DNA of 7,340 nucleotides from Deltaproteobacteria bacterium (GTDB lineage: Bacteria; Desulfobacterota; Desulfobacteria; Desulfobacterales; Desulfatirhabdiaceae), in NCBI GenBank assembly GCA_021778975.1, contig JAJYBO010000143.1, positions 1 through 7,340 of the forward strand, given 5' to 3'. Below, piece after piece: positions 1 to 7,015 of this stretch. A program made the position numbers and the translations under genes. The notes beneath the pieces are model-generated. The model worked only from the letters and a program-made list of their open reading frames with translations. It had not been told where the DNA came from and did no database searches. How positions within the stretch are numbered: the first letter of the stretch is position 1; each line of letters starts with the position of its first letter.

Positions 1-3000
1 GGTCATACGCATAATCCGCAAGCCTCGATTTCAACAAGCGGTGCAGCGCCAGCGTATAGAACACATATTGAAGTTCGTAGCGGTGTTCCAGCATGGCATG
101 GCGCATGGCGTCACGGGTATAGGCTGTCTCGGTTTCCCCCAGGTGATTGGATTTGTAATCCAGCACATAATACCGGCCTTGCCAGCAAAACACCAGATCC
201 ATAAACCCTTTCAGCATCCCCTTGAATGTCTCACGCCTGAGTTCGGGACGCGCCGTCCCCGGAACGACAGCACCCGTGACCACGCGATCGAGTTCTCCGG
301 TATCCACATTATCAATCGGAATATAAAACTCCATTTCGGACTGACAGTTTTCCGGAGAAAGTTCGGCCAGGGTCATCCAGCCATGTTCTTCCGGAAGCGA
401 CAGGCGTGTTGTCATAAACCGCAGCAACCAGTCGCTGACGAATTCCGCCCGGTCTTCCTGCCCGTGATGCCGGCAGAAGGCCAGAATTCGAGAAACAGCG
501 CCCGGTGAATACGCTCCGGACACCACCAGACCCTCCGTAACCGTCATTTCTAAAAGATCGTGCAGAAACGTCCCGGCTTCAGCGCCTCTGGGAAATGTGT
601 GAATAGTGCGTTCCGAAGAAGTGGTTTTGGAAAAGGTTGCAGATTCATAAATTATTTCCATGAGTTGATCTTCGACTGGCGAATATGGTGACGTATTCTG
701 CCCTCGCATTTCGAAGACCGGATGAATCGCGTCTCGCACAACTCCGCTGTAACTGGATATCTTCCAATCTCGAAGAATATCTTTGGAAAATGGCCGTGCA
801 GGCGTCAGAGAGACTTTTTCGGACGGTGGAACAAATTTTTCCAGCGCCCCGGACTGCGGTTCGGTTTCGATCTCAATATAAGGATTGCCGCCTTTCACCG
901 CGGTCAGCAATTCAGGAAGCGCCATAACAGAAATCGTATCGCCGCCGGCCAGCAGGTAATCAATTGCAGACAGGTGAAGCAGCGGTGCGGTTTCTGTTTT
1001 ATCTTGGAATTTTTTCACGACACCCATACCCATCCAGCAGACATATCGGGAACGGGTTGTCGCCACATAGAGCATTCGCAGATCTTCGGCAAGCCGCTCC
1101 CGATCCGCGGCAGCGACGGCTTCCGGCGTCATGTTCTGCGTAACGATCCATTTTCCATCGCTGTCATGAAAGCGCAGCACCCTTTCCTTTTTGGCGCTTT
1201 TGGCGCTAATCTCGCGAAAACTGCACACAAACGGCAGATAGACCAGCGGGTATTCCAGTCCTTTGGATTTATGGATGGTGACGACACGCACCAGCGCATC
1301 GTCGCTCTCAAGTCGCAGAACACGTTCCTCGCTATCGCCGGTATCGGGGTGACGGCGCTGCTGGCTCAGCCAGCGGATCAGCGCATGTTCGCCCTCGAGC
1401 TGTGAGGCCGCGGCTTGCAGCAGTTCGGCGATATGCAGCACATTGGTCAATATTCGCTCACCGCCGGGCTGGGACAGAAGACGGCCCGGCGCATCGAAGG
1501 CCATCAGCAGCGCCCGCAGCATGGGCAGTACGCCCTGACGCCGCCATATCTCCCGAAAACGTCTGAAGCGCTCGCATTCCGTTTCCCACAGCGATTCATC
1601 CCGATTGAGCCGATCCAGCCAAGCCACCGGATGTCCCAGAATATTGGCGGACAGGGCGGCTCTCAGCAAGGAAGCGGCTTCAGGCGCCGCGCAGGCGCGC
1701 AGAAGCGACAGAACGGACGCGACTTCGTCGGCGCCAAACACCGAATCCCTGTCCGACAGATAGACGCTGGGGACATTCCGGAAATTCAGCGCCCGGCGGA
1801 TGATGCGGGATTGCTCGCCGGTTCGGACCAGCACCGCGATATCACCGGGAAGCAACTGCCGGAACGCGCCATCCGCCATCCGAAACCCCGCCCTGCCCTG
1901 CTGTCCCAGATTCAGGAGGCGGACGATATCATCGGCAGCGACTTCCGCGATACAGGATTCATAACCATCATCCCCGGTTCTGGCGACAGGGGCGGTCTGC
2001 GACAGGCAGCAAAATCGGATTCCATCAACAGATCTGTCACACACCACAAACGGCTCCCGGGCATCCGGCCTTGCCGTCGCCTCGTAAAACGGGATTTTGT
2101 CCCTGAACAAAAAAGCGCCGTCCGGATGATGGACCGCCGACCTGAACAATCGGTTGACGGCCGCCACCATGCCTTCCGTGGCGCGGTAATTGGTTCCCAG
2201 CGTAAAGACGGTGTCTCCGGTGTTTTTTCTGGCCGAAAGATAGGTATGGACATCCGCGCCGCGAAACGCATAGATGGACTGTTTGGGATCGCCGATCATG
2301 ATCAGGGCATTGTCCAAATCTCCGCGGTAAATGCCACTGAAAATGTCGTACTGCACCGGATCGGTGTCCTGGAACTCATCAATCATCGCCACCGGATACT
2401 GGGCGCGGATAACGGCCGCCAGCCCATTGCCCACAGAAGGTTGAAGGGCATCTTTCAGCCGGTTCAACAAATCGTCAAAGCCTGTCCGAGCGGTGCGCTG
2501 CTTGGCGTCCTCCACCCGGAGGGTGATATCTTTTGCGGCATGACACAGCAGTTCATTGGTAACGCGGCGCGCATCCGGCATATCGCTCAGAGCGTCAAAA
2601 GCTACATAGGCCGGGTGTTGCGGCGCGCTCCTGTTTTGGGATACAGCTTCCTGAATTCCTGATGCAGAAAGCTTTTTCAGAGCCATGTCATCCGGCAGCA
2701 AACCGCCGTTAAAGACCCAGTCTTTAAGCTGTTTGATCCATTTTTCAAGTGATTTCTCCCGGTACTGATTGTTGTTCAGTGATCTATCGGCCCGGGCCTG
2801 TCTCAGCATAGAAACGGCGTTACCGAAATCTTCTTTCCATATCCGCCGGGTGTCATCCATCATCTGACAGCGCTTTTGAAACAGCATGAAGGGGTTTTTC
2901 GGGACGTTCTTCAGAGGGGGGTTCTTCATAAAAGGCCCTGCCGCCGACAATAGCTCCGCAGGGGTGGTGATTTTCGTCAAGTTAAAAATTTCCGCAAGCT

Positions 3001-3532
3001 GGGGGGCGGGCTGCGGATAAAAGCAGCAGCGCCAGTAATCACAGGCCGCTGTTTCCAAAAGCTCCCGGCTGTCGGCATCCACCTGAAAGTCAAAGAGGCC
3101 GCCACTGTCAAACGCATGCTGCCGGAGCATCCGCTGACACCAGGCATGGATGGTGTAAACCGCGGCTTCATCCATCCACTGGGCGGCCCGTTCCAGCCGC
3201 AGGGCGCACGATGGCCACACATGTTCGGAGAATTCGCCGCGCAGCGCCGTCAGATAGTCGTCTCCGGTGGTATTTTCACGAAAAAAAGAGGCGGCTTCCG
3301 TGAGTCTGCGGCGTATCCGATCGCGAAGTTCCTCGGTGGCGGCGTTTGTAAAGGTGACGACCAGAATTTCCGGAGGCGTCAGCGGCCGCGAAAAGCCATT
3401 TTCGCCGCCATGCCCCAGGATCAGGCGCAGATACAGCGCCGCAATGGTATAGGTCTTTCCGGTACCCGCGCTGGCTTCGATCAGACGGATGCCGGAAAGG
3501 GGAAATGTGAGCGGATTCAGTGGATATGTCAT
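1..3532 (-). CDS. recB: RecBCD enzyme subunit RecB (exodeoxyribonuclease V beta), C-terminus cut by window edge
   Basis: RecB is the 3'-5' helicase and nuclease subunit of RecBCD, which resects double-strand breaks and loads RecA. I translated the frame codon by codon: it is open for 1177 residues with no stop, and runs off the left edge. UvrD-like helicase motifs appear in order: EASAGTGKTYT (Lys26), VVTFTNAATEEL (58-69), TIHAWCQRML (127-136), FDDLL (352), IDEFQDTD (384-391), GDPKQSIYAFRG (414), GTNYR (446), DIAVLVRTG (564), TIHKSKGLEYPL (752) and LYVATTRS (821-828). The nuclease domain has His991 (FLHDLLE), Glu1068 (EMEFYIPI), Asp1112 (GFMDLVF), Asp1125 and Lys1127 (LDYKSNHLG), equivalent to the complete E. 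coli active site, including identical Asp-Asp spacing. The visible end (SRLADYAYD) corresponds to roughly 60 residues before the E. coli terminus. The start at 3532 matches E. coli RecB; only GGGG serves as a ribosome site. AddA was considered, but RecB-specific motifs fit better. Confidence 0.95.
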   Translation of the reverse strand, partial: MTYPLNPLTFPLSGIRLIEASAGTGKTYTIAALYLRLILGHGGENGFSRPLTPPEILVVTFTNAATEELRDRIRRRLTEAASFFRENTTGDDYLTALRGEFSEHVWPSCALRLERAAQWMDEAAVYTIHAWCQRMLRQHAFDSGGLFDFQVDADSRELLETAACDYWRCCFYPQPAPQLAEIFNLTKITTPAELLSAAGPFMKNPPLKNVPKNPFMLFQKRCQMMDDTRRIWKEDFGNAVSMLRQARADRSLNNNQYREKSLEKWIKQLKDWVFNGGLLPDDMALKKLSASGIQEAVSQNRSAPQHPAYVAFDALSDMPDARRVTNELLCHAAKDITLRVEDAKQRTARTGFDDLLNRLKDALQPSVGNGLAAVIRAQYPVAMIDEFQDTDPVQYDIFSGIYRGDLDNALIMIGDPKQSIYAFRGADVHTYLSARKNTGDTVFTLGTNYRATEGMVAAVNRLFRSAVHHPDGAFLFRDKIPFYEATARPDAREPFVVCDRSVDGIRFCCLSQTAPVARTGDDGYESCIAEVAADDIVRLLNLGQQGRAGFRMADGAFRQLLPGDIAVLVRTGEQSRIIRRALNFRNVPSVYLSDRDSVFGADEVASVLSLLRACAAPEAASLLRAALSANILGHPVAWLDRLNRDESLWETECERFRRFREIWRRQGVLPMLRALLMAFDAPGRLLSQPGGERILTNVLHIAELLQAAASQLEGEHALIRWLSQQRRHPDTGDSEERVLRLESDDALVRVVTIHKSKGLEYPLVYLPFVCSFREISAKSAKKERVLRFHDSDGKWIVTQNMTPEAVAAADRERLAEDLRMLYVATTRSRYVCWMGMGVVKKFQDKTETAPLLHLSAIDYLLAGGDTISVMALPELLTAVKGGNPYIEIETEPQSGALEKFVPPSEKVSLTPARPFSKDILRDWKISSYSGVVRDAIHPVFEMRGQNTSPYSPVEDQLMEIIYESATFSKTTSSERTIHTFPRGAEAGTFLHDLLEMTVTEGLVVSGAYSPGAVSRILAFCRHHGQEDRAEFVSDWLLRFMTTRLSLPEEHGWMTLAELSPENCQSEMEFYIPIDNVDTGELDRVVTGAVVPGTARPELRRETFKGMLKGFMDLVFCWQGRYYVLDYKSNHLGETETAYTRDAMRHAMLEHRYELQYVFYTLALHRLLKSRLADYAYD
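1190..1207 (-). repeat. Perfect 9-bp tandem duplication inside recB
   Basis: TTTGGCGCT (plus strand) is repeated twice without interruption, in phase with the recB codons, so that recB encodes SAKSAK at about residues 775-780. It sits in a loop-like stretch between helicase motifs V and VI (after FVCSFREI). It looks like a recent in-frame slippage event in a tolerant loop. Confidence 0.6.
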
Positions 3533-3537
3533 AAAGG

Positions 3538-3572
3538 ACCCCGGTATTTCATTTGTCAATTTCCAAAGTCAA
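3538..3572 (-). promoter_or_regulatory. Weak candidate promoter for recB
   Basis: On the minus strand TTGACT (3572-3567) is followed after 15 nt by TGAAAT, which matches 4 of 6 bases of the sigma-70 -10 box. A second hexamer, TTGACA (3559-3554), is a perfect -35 box, but 17 nt on there is only CTTTAT, overlapping the start codon. Spacing and -10 boxes are poor, so this is a suggestion only; recB could equally be read through from the upstream genes. Confidence 0.2.
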
Positions 3573-3575
3573 TTT
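3555..3575 (-). repeat. Direct repeat AAATTGAC x2 upstream of recB
   Basis: The 8-mer AAATTGAC (minus strand) occurs at 3575-3568 and again at 3562-3555, a 13-nt period with 5 nt between copies. It lies in the only intergenic stretch of the window, 23 nt before the recB start. Each copy contains a TTGAC core, so the repeat could be an operator half-site pair or simply overlapping -35-like sequences. Confidence 0.4.
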
Positions 3576-3622
3576 TCAAGATGCCTGCCGCCACCGAAAT
3601 GTGGAGTTTGTCTCGTATTGAC

Positions 3623-4129
3623 TCATGGCAACTGAATGAACTCTGATGAAACAGCGGTTTTTGAAATGTGCAGTTTCAGTAACGACGGATTTTCACCAGC
3701 TCTGGGTCGGGAGGCACTGCCGGGGTTCAAATACCGGACAGCGTTTCGGGTTTTATCGGAAGCGTGATGCGTATGCCCGTGGATCACAACGCGGATGCCG
3801 GCGGCTGCGGGGTCTAAATCCAACCGGTTGAGATCGTGCAGAATATACAGCAGCCCGAATCCGGTCTCGACGATCTCGGTGTCGAACAGGAGCGAGGCCC
3901 AGGGGCCTCTGTCCATATTGCCGCGAACAGCGATAACCGGCGCGATGCGCTTCAGATCATCCAACACCGGCAGGGTATCAATGTCTCCGGCGTGAAAAAT
4001 TACATCAACCCCCTGCAGCGCCATCAGCGCTTCCGGCATGACAACCCCATGCGTATCGGAAATGACGCCCGCCATCAGGGAGCCGGTGGCAGGGTTCAGT
4101 ATTTCAGGCAGTTTTACGTTTGGTTTCAT
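3623..4129 (-). CDS. YfcE/MJ0936-type metallophosphoesterase (phosphodiesterase)
   Basis: A 168-residue member of the calcineurin-like phosphoesterase superfamily, YfcE/MJ0936 subgroup, which cleaves phosphodiester bonds with two metal ions. Motifs in order: ISDTHG (Asp25, His27), HAGDID (Asp49), RGNMD (Asn71), His98 in LYILHD and GHTHH (His119, His121), followed by the family signature LNPGSASRPR. The GNMD has Met where most relatives have GNHD or GNCD; the usual catalytic His is therefore absent, as it is in the GNCD-type YfcE group. The start at 4129 lies 1 nt after the amidohydrolase stop (TGACATG), with GGGA upstream. A second in-frame ATG at 4075 (MAGVISDTHG) matches the shorter family N-terminus but has no ribosome site, so the 18-residue extension is probably real. 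The physiological substrate is unknown. A 90-nt gap separates it from recB. Confidence 0.9.
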   Translation of the reverse strand: MKPNVKLPEILNPATGSLMAGVISDTHGVVMPEALMALQGVDVIFHAGDIDTLPVLDDLKRIAPVIAVRGNMDRGPWASLLFDTEIVETGFGLLYILHDLNRLDLDPAAAGIRVVIHGHTHHASDKTRNAVRYLNPGSASRPRAGENPSLLKLHISKTAVSSEFIQLP

Positions 4130-4130
4130 G

Positions 4131-4979
4131 TCAGCGTCCCGCCGGAATCCCCAGCACCTTTGCAGCGTTGCCGCCGGAAACCGCCGCCAGTGCATCATCC
4201 GGAACCCCTGCTTTTTTCATGTCATTGATGTAGCGTGACGGCTTCAAGAGTGGAAAGTCGCTTCCCATGAGAATTTTGTCGTATCCGAAAGCCGCACCTG
4301 CGACCGGATATATACCGATATCATAGAGATACGGCGAAGCGGCGGTATCCACATACACCTGCGCCAAAGCGTCTTTCACCTCTTTTTTCATGAGATGGTA
4401 GAAAAACAGCCCGCCGCCCCAGTGCGCCAGAATCAGGGTGTTTTTCGGAAAGCGCTGCACCATCCGGTAGATTTCCAGAAGTGTCATCGGCGCCTTGCCG
4501 GGGTAGAGATGCCCGACCGGTTCGTTGGTGTGAATCAGTACCGGCAGGTTGTTTTCTTCGCAGAGCGTCATGATTGGAGACAGCGCCGCCAGCGTATGCG
4601 CATCCAGACCGGATTGATAGAACGCCAGTTCACCGACACCTTTGAGACCGCCCTGAATGCAGCGCTCCACTTCCCGGGCCGCCCCGGAATGCGCGGGATT
4701 CAGACAGCAGAAACCAATCAGACGATCCGGATGAGCATCCACCATTTTCATGATGTAGTCGTTCTGAAACTTCGATGTTTCGATGCTGTTCCAGGGAAAT
4801 CCGAACACCACAGACATATCAACACCCTGATCATCCATATTATGGATCAGTTCGGAAGCACCGATCAGCGAAGATTTCGGGCTGTCGTACAGCAGCCTGA
4901 ATTCGGGTTCGTTCTCGAAATAATTTTGCCGGTTGTTACAGATATCCGGCGGAAACATGTGGGTATGAATATCAATCAT
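4131..4979 (-). CDS. Amidohydrolase 2-type metal-dependent hydrolase (TIM barrel)
   Basis: A 282-residue cytoplasmic enzyme of the amidohydrolase superfamily (amidohydrolase 2 / PF04909 type), whose members hydrolyse or decarboxylate small substrates at a divalent metal. The expected ligands are all visible: HTH at the very start (His5, His7), His150 in PVLIHTNEP, His186 in LILAHWGGG and Asp241 in ILMGSDFP, and the usual C-terminal NAAKVLGI helix. The order and spacing match the family, so it is probably active; the substrate cannot be read from sequence, and close family members include gamma-resorcylate and ACMS decarboxylases as well as hydrolases. The start at 4979 (MIDIHTH) is chosen because the frame upstream continues into mutL and that extension resembles no amidohydrolase. 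It begins 5 nt after the mutL stop, with only a weak ribosome site (GGACG), suggesting coupled translation. Confidence 0.88.
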   Translation of the reverse strand: MIDIHTHMFPPDICNNRQNYFENEPEFRLLYDSPKSSLIGASELIHNMDDQGVDMSVVFGFPWNSIETSKFQNDYIMKMVDAHPDRLIGFCCLNPAHSGAAREVERCIQGGLKGVGELAFYQSGLDAHTLAALSPIMTLCEENNLPVLIHTNEPVGHLYPGKAPMTLLEIYRMVQRFPKNTLILAHWGGGLFFYHLMKKEVKDALAQVYVDTAASPYLYDIGIYPVAGAAFGYDKILMGSDFPLLKPSRYINDMKKAGVPDDALAAVSGGNAAKVLGIPAGR

Positions 4980-4984
4980 CAATA

Positions 4985-6817
4985 TCACGTCCGTTTGAAC
5001 AGTTTCTCGATCATTTGCCGGGGCCACTCGATCCAGGTGGGCCGGCCGTGCGGACAGTGTGCAGAAACCCTGCATGCCGTCAATTCGGAGATCAATGTCG
5101 CCATTTCGGTCAGACTCAGCTTTTGGCGCGCCCGGATGGCGCCGTGACAGGCCATGATTTTCAGGCATTCATCCATGGCGCTCCCCATATCGGCGGTTAA
5201 ACCCGTTTCCGTCACATAATCCACCATTTCGACGACCAGCGGCCGGACGTCTTTTCCGGAAAGGAATACGGGAACGGCGCCAATCACAAAAGACTGCCTG
5301 CCGAAATTTTCAATTTCGATGCCGTTTCGATGAAGTTCAGGGATCAGTTTTTCGAGAATCCCCGCCTGTCGGTATCCCAGCTCCAGAGTTTCCGGAATCA
5401 GCAACCGCTGCACCGGAACCTGCCGGGCTTCGGAACGTTCCGCCAGCCTCTCATACAGAACCCGTTCATGAGCGGCGTGTTGGTCGAGCAGCACCAGATT
5501 CTCGCCGGATTCACAGACAATGTAAGTGTTCAGAAACTGCGCGATGGGCGTCAGCTTCAGAGCAAGCGGTTTCCAGATTGTCGTTTGAGCGGCTTTGGCG
5601 ATCGTGAAAGGCGCCGGCGGTGCGGCCAGGCGCGACGCCCCTGTAGAAGCTATACCCCGGTTTTCCGCCGGCATAACGTATGGATACCGTTTTTCGGCTT
5701 GAAGCAGTTTCTGAGGAATCGCTTTGGGATCTTGCGGCATTTCGGAGGACGTCCCCGGTATGACATCGCTTCCTTCGGATACAGTTTCTACGAATGGTCC
5801 GGACGCGGAAGCCGCCCAGTCAGGTTTTTCCGCGCGGTCAAGGCCATCCGCCACCGCGGAGACAATGGCGTCATAGACCTGCTGCTGGCGGAAAAACCGC
5901 ACTTCCTGTTTGGTGGGATGAACATTGACATCCACTTCATCGCACGGCAGCGAAATGCTCAGAACCGTCAGCGGGTATTGACCCTTCATGAGGCGTCCGT
6001 CATAGGCGTCCAGCAAAGCGCGGTGCATCATTTTGCTCCGAACGAAGCGTCCGTTTACAAATCCATAAACGCCCAGCGACGATTTTCGGGTGATGTGGGG
6101 CAGCGATGTCCATCCGGACAGCAAAACACCGTCTTTTTCCCCCGCGATAGGGAAAAGACCTGAGCGGGAGGACTGCCCCAGGATATCTGCAATCCGAACG
6201 GATGGATCCGGTGTCGCCGACCAGCTCTGAAGCACCGATCCATTATGAACCAGCCTGAAATGCACCTCCGGCCATCCCAGCGCCAGGCTGGAAACCACAT
6301 CGGAAATATGCCCCAGTTCAGTGGCGATGGTTTTGAGAAACTTCAATCGGGCCGGCGTATTGAAGAAAAGGTTCCGCACCGTGATTCGGGAGCCTTCCGG
6401 AGCGCCACTTTCCAGAACCTTCAACAGCTTTCCGCCTTCCAGAACAAGTTCCACGCCAGAATCCGCGCCGATTTCCCGCGTGACCAGGCGCATCCGCGAC
6501 ACCGACGCGATGCTCGGCAGCGCTTCGCCCCGAAACCCCAGGGTCCGGATTGCGAACAGATCGCTGTCCGCATAAAGTTTGCTGGTGGCGTAGCGTTCGA
6601 TGGACAGCAGCGCATCATCCCGGCTCATACCGCACCCGTTGTCGCTGATCTGAATCAGAGAACGCCCGCCCTTTTCAACTTCGATCACAATCCGGCTCGC
6701 CCCGGCGTCCAGAGCGTTTTCCACCAGCTCTTTGACCACGGAGGCGGGACGCTCCACCACCTCTCCGGCGGCGATTTTATTGGACAGCGCTTCGGGAAGA
6801 ATGCGGATCCGGGACAT
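4985..6817 (-). CDS. mutL: DNA mismatch repair protein MutL, endonuclease-type
   Basis: MutL couples mismatch recognition by MutS to strand removal. With the start at 6817 it has 610 residues, normal for the family (E. coli 615). The N-terminal GHKL ATPase is complete: AAGEVVERPASVVKELVENALDAG with catalytic Glu30 and Mg-binding Asn34, DNGCGM at 59-64, GFRGEAL at 94-100 and the GSRITV...NTPARLKFL segment near 142-161. A proline- and alanine-rich linker (about 325-420) leads to the C-terminal dimerisation/endonuclease domain. That domain has DQHAAHERVLYE (445-456), a perfect DQHA(X)2E(X)4E metal site, plus ACHGAIRA (556-563) and CPHGRPT (588-594), so this MutL should nick DNA itself. QRLLIP (470-475) resembles the beta-clamp-binding motif of such MutLs. 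An in-frame ATG at 6826 would add three residues; I prefer 6817 because GGATGG (6828-6823) is correctly spaced before it. Its stop is 5 nt ahead of the amidohydrolase. Confidence 0.97.
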   Translation of the reverse strand: MSRIRILPEALSNKIAAGEVVERPASVVKELVENALDAGASRIVIEVEKGGRSLIQISDNGCGMSRDDALLSIERYATSKLYADSDLFAIRTLGFRGEALPSIASVSRMRLVTREIGADSGVELVLEGGKLLKVLESGAPEGSRITVRNLFFNTPARLKFLKTIATELGHISDVVSSLALGWPEVHFRLVHNGSVLQSWSATPDPSVRIADILGQSSRSGLFPIAGEKDGVLLSGWTSLPHITRKSSLGVYGFVNGRFVRSKMMHRALLDAYDGRLMKGQYPLTVLSISLPCDEVDVNVHPTKQEVRFFRQQQVYDAIVSAVADGLDRAEKPDWAASASGPFVETVSEGSDVIPGTSSEMPQDPKAIPQKLLQAEKRYPYVMPAENRGIASTGASRLAAPPAPFTIAKAAQTTIWKPLALKLTPIAQFLNTYIVCESGENLVLLDQHAAHERVLYERLAERSEARQVPVQRLLIPETLELGYRQAGILEKLIPELHRNGIEIENFGRQSFVIGAVPVFLSGKDVRPLVVEMVDYVTETGLTADMGSAMDECLKIMACHGAIRARQKLSLTEMATLISELTACRVSAHCPHGRPTWIEWPRQMIEKLFKRT

Positions 6818-6822
6818 GACCA

Positions 6823-6828
6823 CCATCC
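6823..6828 (-). promoter_or_regulatory. Probable mutL ribosome binding site favouring the 6817 start
   Basis: On the minus strand GGATGG lies 5 nt before the ATG at 6817. The ATG at 6826 is itself part of this sequence and has only a T-rich stretch upstream (TTTTTGTG), so it lacks a recognisable Shine-Dalgarno site. MSRIRILPE is also the more family-like N-terminus than MVVMSRIR. Confidence 0.45.
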
Positions 6829-6829
6829 A

Positions 6830-7015
6830 TCACAAAAACAGCTTTTCCCGAACGAACCGTGCGATGAATTCGGCATCTATCGGGGATAAATCAAATTTCA
6901 GACACGCACCTTCAATGAGTTCCTGGTCGGATTTTTTCGGAGAGGACGCCCGCTCCTCACCGATCCATTTAGCCGCCCTGCGTACATCTTCACCTTCAGG
7001 AAGAATCGTTGTCAT
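6830..7015 (-). CDS. Small conserved-looking protein of unknown function (61 aa)
   Basis: I do not recognise a named family. The protein is short, soluble and highly charged, with no signal peptide or membrane segment. It reads as three helices: residues about 7-24 (EGEDVRRAAKWIGEERAS), 28-42 (ending in LKFD) and 44-60 (LSPIDAEFIARFVREK), with a single cysteine at position 38. The reality of the gene is supported by its start: the ATG lies in an ATGA overlap with the gatA stop and is preceded by a good ribosome binding site (AAGGCGG, 4 nt from the ATG). Its TGA is followed almost at once by mutL. The helix-turn pattern could suit a small nucleic-acid- or protein-binding domain, but this is only inference. 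My impression is that similar small proteins occur in delta-proteobacteria; I could not verify this. Confidence 0.8.
   Translation of the reverse strand: MTTILPEGEDVRRAAKWIGEERASSPKKSDQELIEGACLKFDLSPIDAEFIARFVREKLFL

Noticed and set aside
722..1405. 227-codon plus-strand open frame over the recB region
   Set aside because: Antisense to RecB motifs V and VI and the start of the nuclease domain; no domain of its own is visible.
1415..2662. 415-codon plus-strand open frame
   Set aside because: It lies fully antisense to the helicase core of recB, whose minus-strand frame has every expected motif. The plus product is rich in Arg, Gln, His and Gly without any recognisable domain, as expected from antisense reading of a GC-biased gene.
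2916..3006. G6 runs at 2916-2921 and 3001-3006 as possible phase-variation tracts in recB
   Set aside because: Six-base runs are short for slippage switching, the frame is intact through both, and they encode plausible Pro-rich residues.
1..3532. AddA instead of RecB
   Set aside because: AddA shares the helicase/nuclease layout, but the N-terminus (LIEASAGTGKTYTIAALYLRL), TIHAWCQRML and the QLEGEHALIRWLSQ segment before motif V are of RecB type.
3533..3622. Possible terminator between the phosphoesterase and recB
   Set aside because: Only a 4-bp stem (CCAC/GTGG) could be found, with no GC-rich hairpin and no following T-run on the minus strand.
4395..5147. 250-codon plus-strand open frame
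   Set aside because: Antisense to the amidohydrolase and the end of mutL. The minus-strand genes account for this DNA with full motif sets.
4980..5168. N-terminal extension of the amidohydrolase to an ATG at 5168
   Set aside because: The extra 63 residues overlap the conserved mutL C-terminus in another frame and do not resemble the family, which starts at or near the HxH motif.
5330..6163. 277-codon plus-strand open frame
   Set aside because: Antisense to mutL, with a composition typical of shadow frames (many Arg, Phe, Gln) and no family motif.
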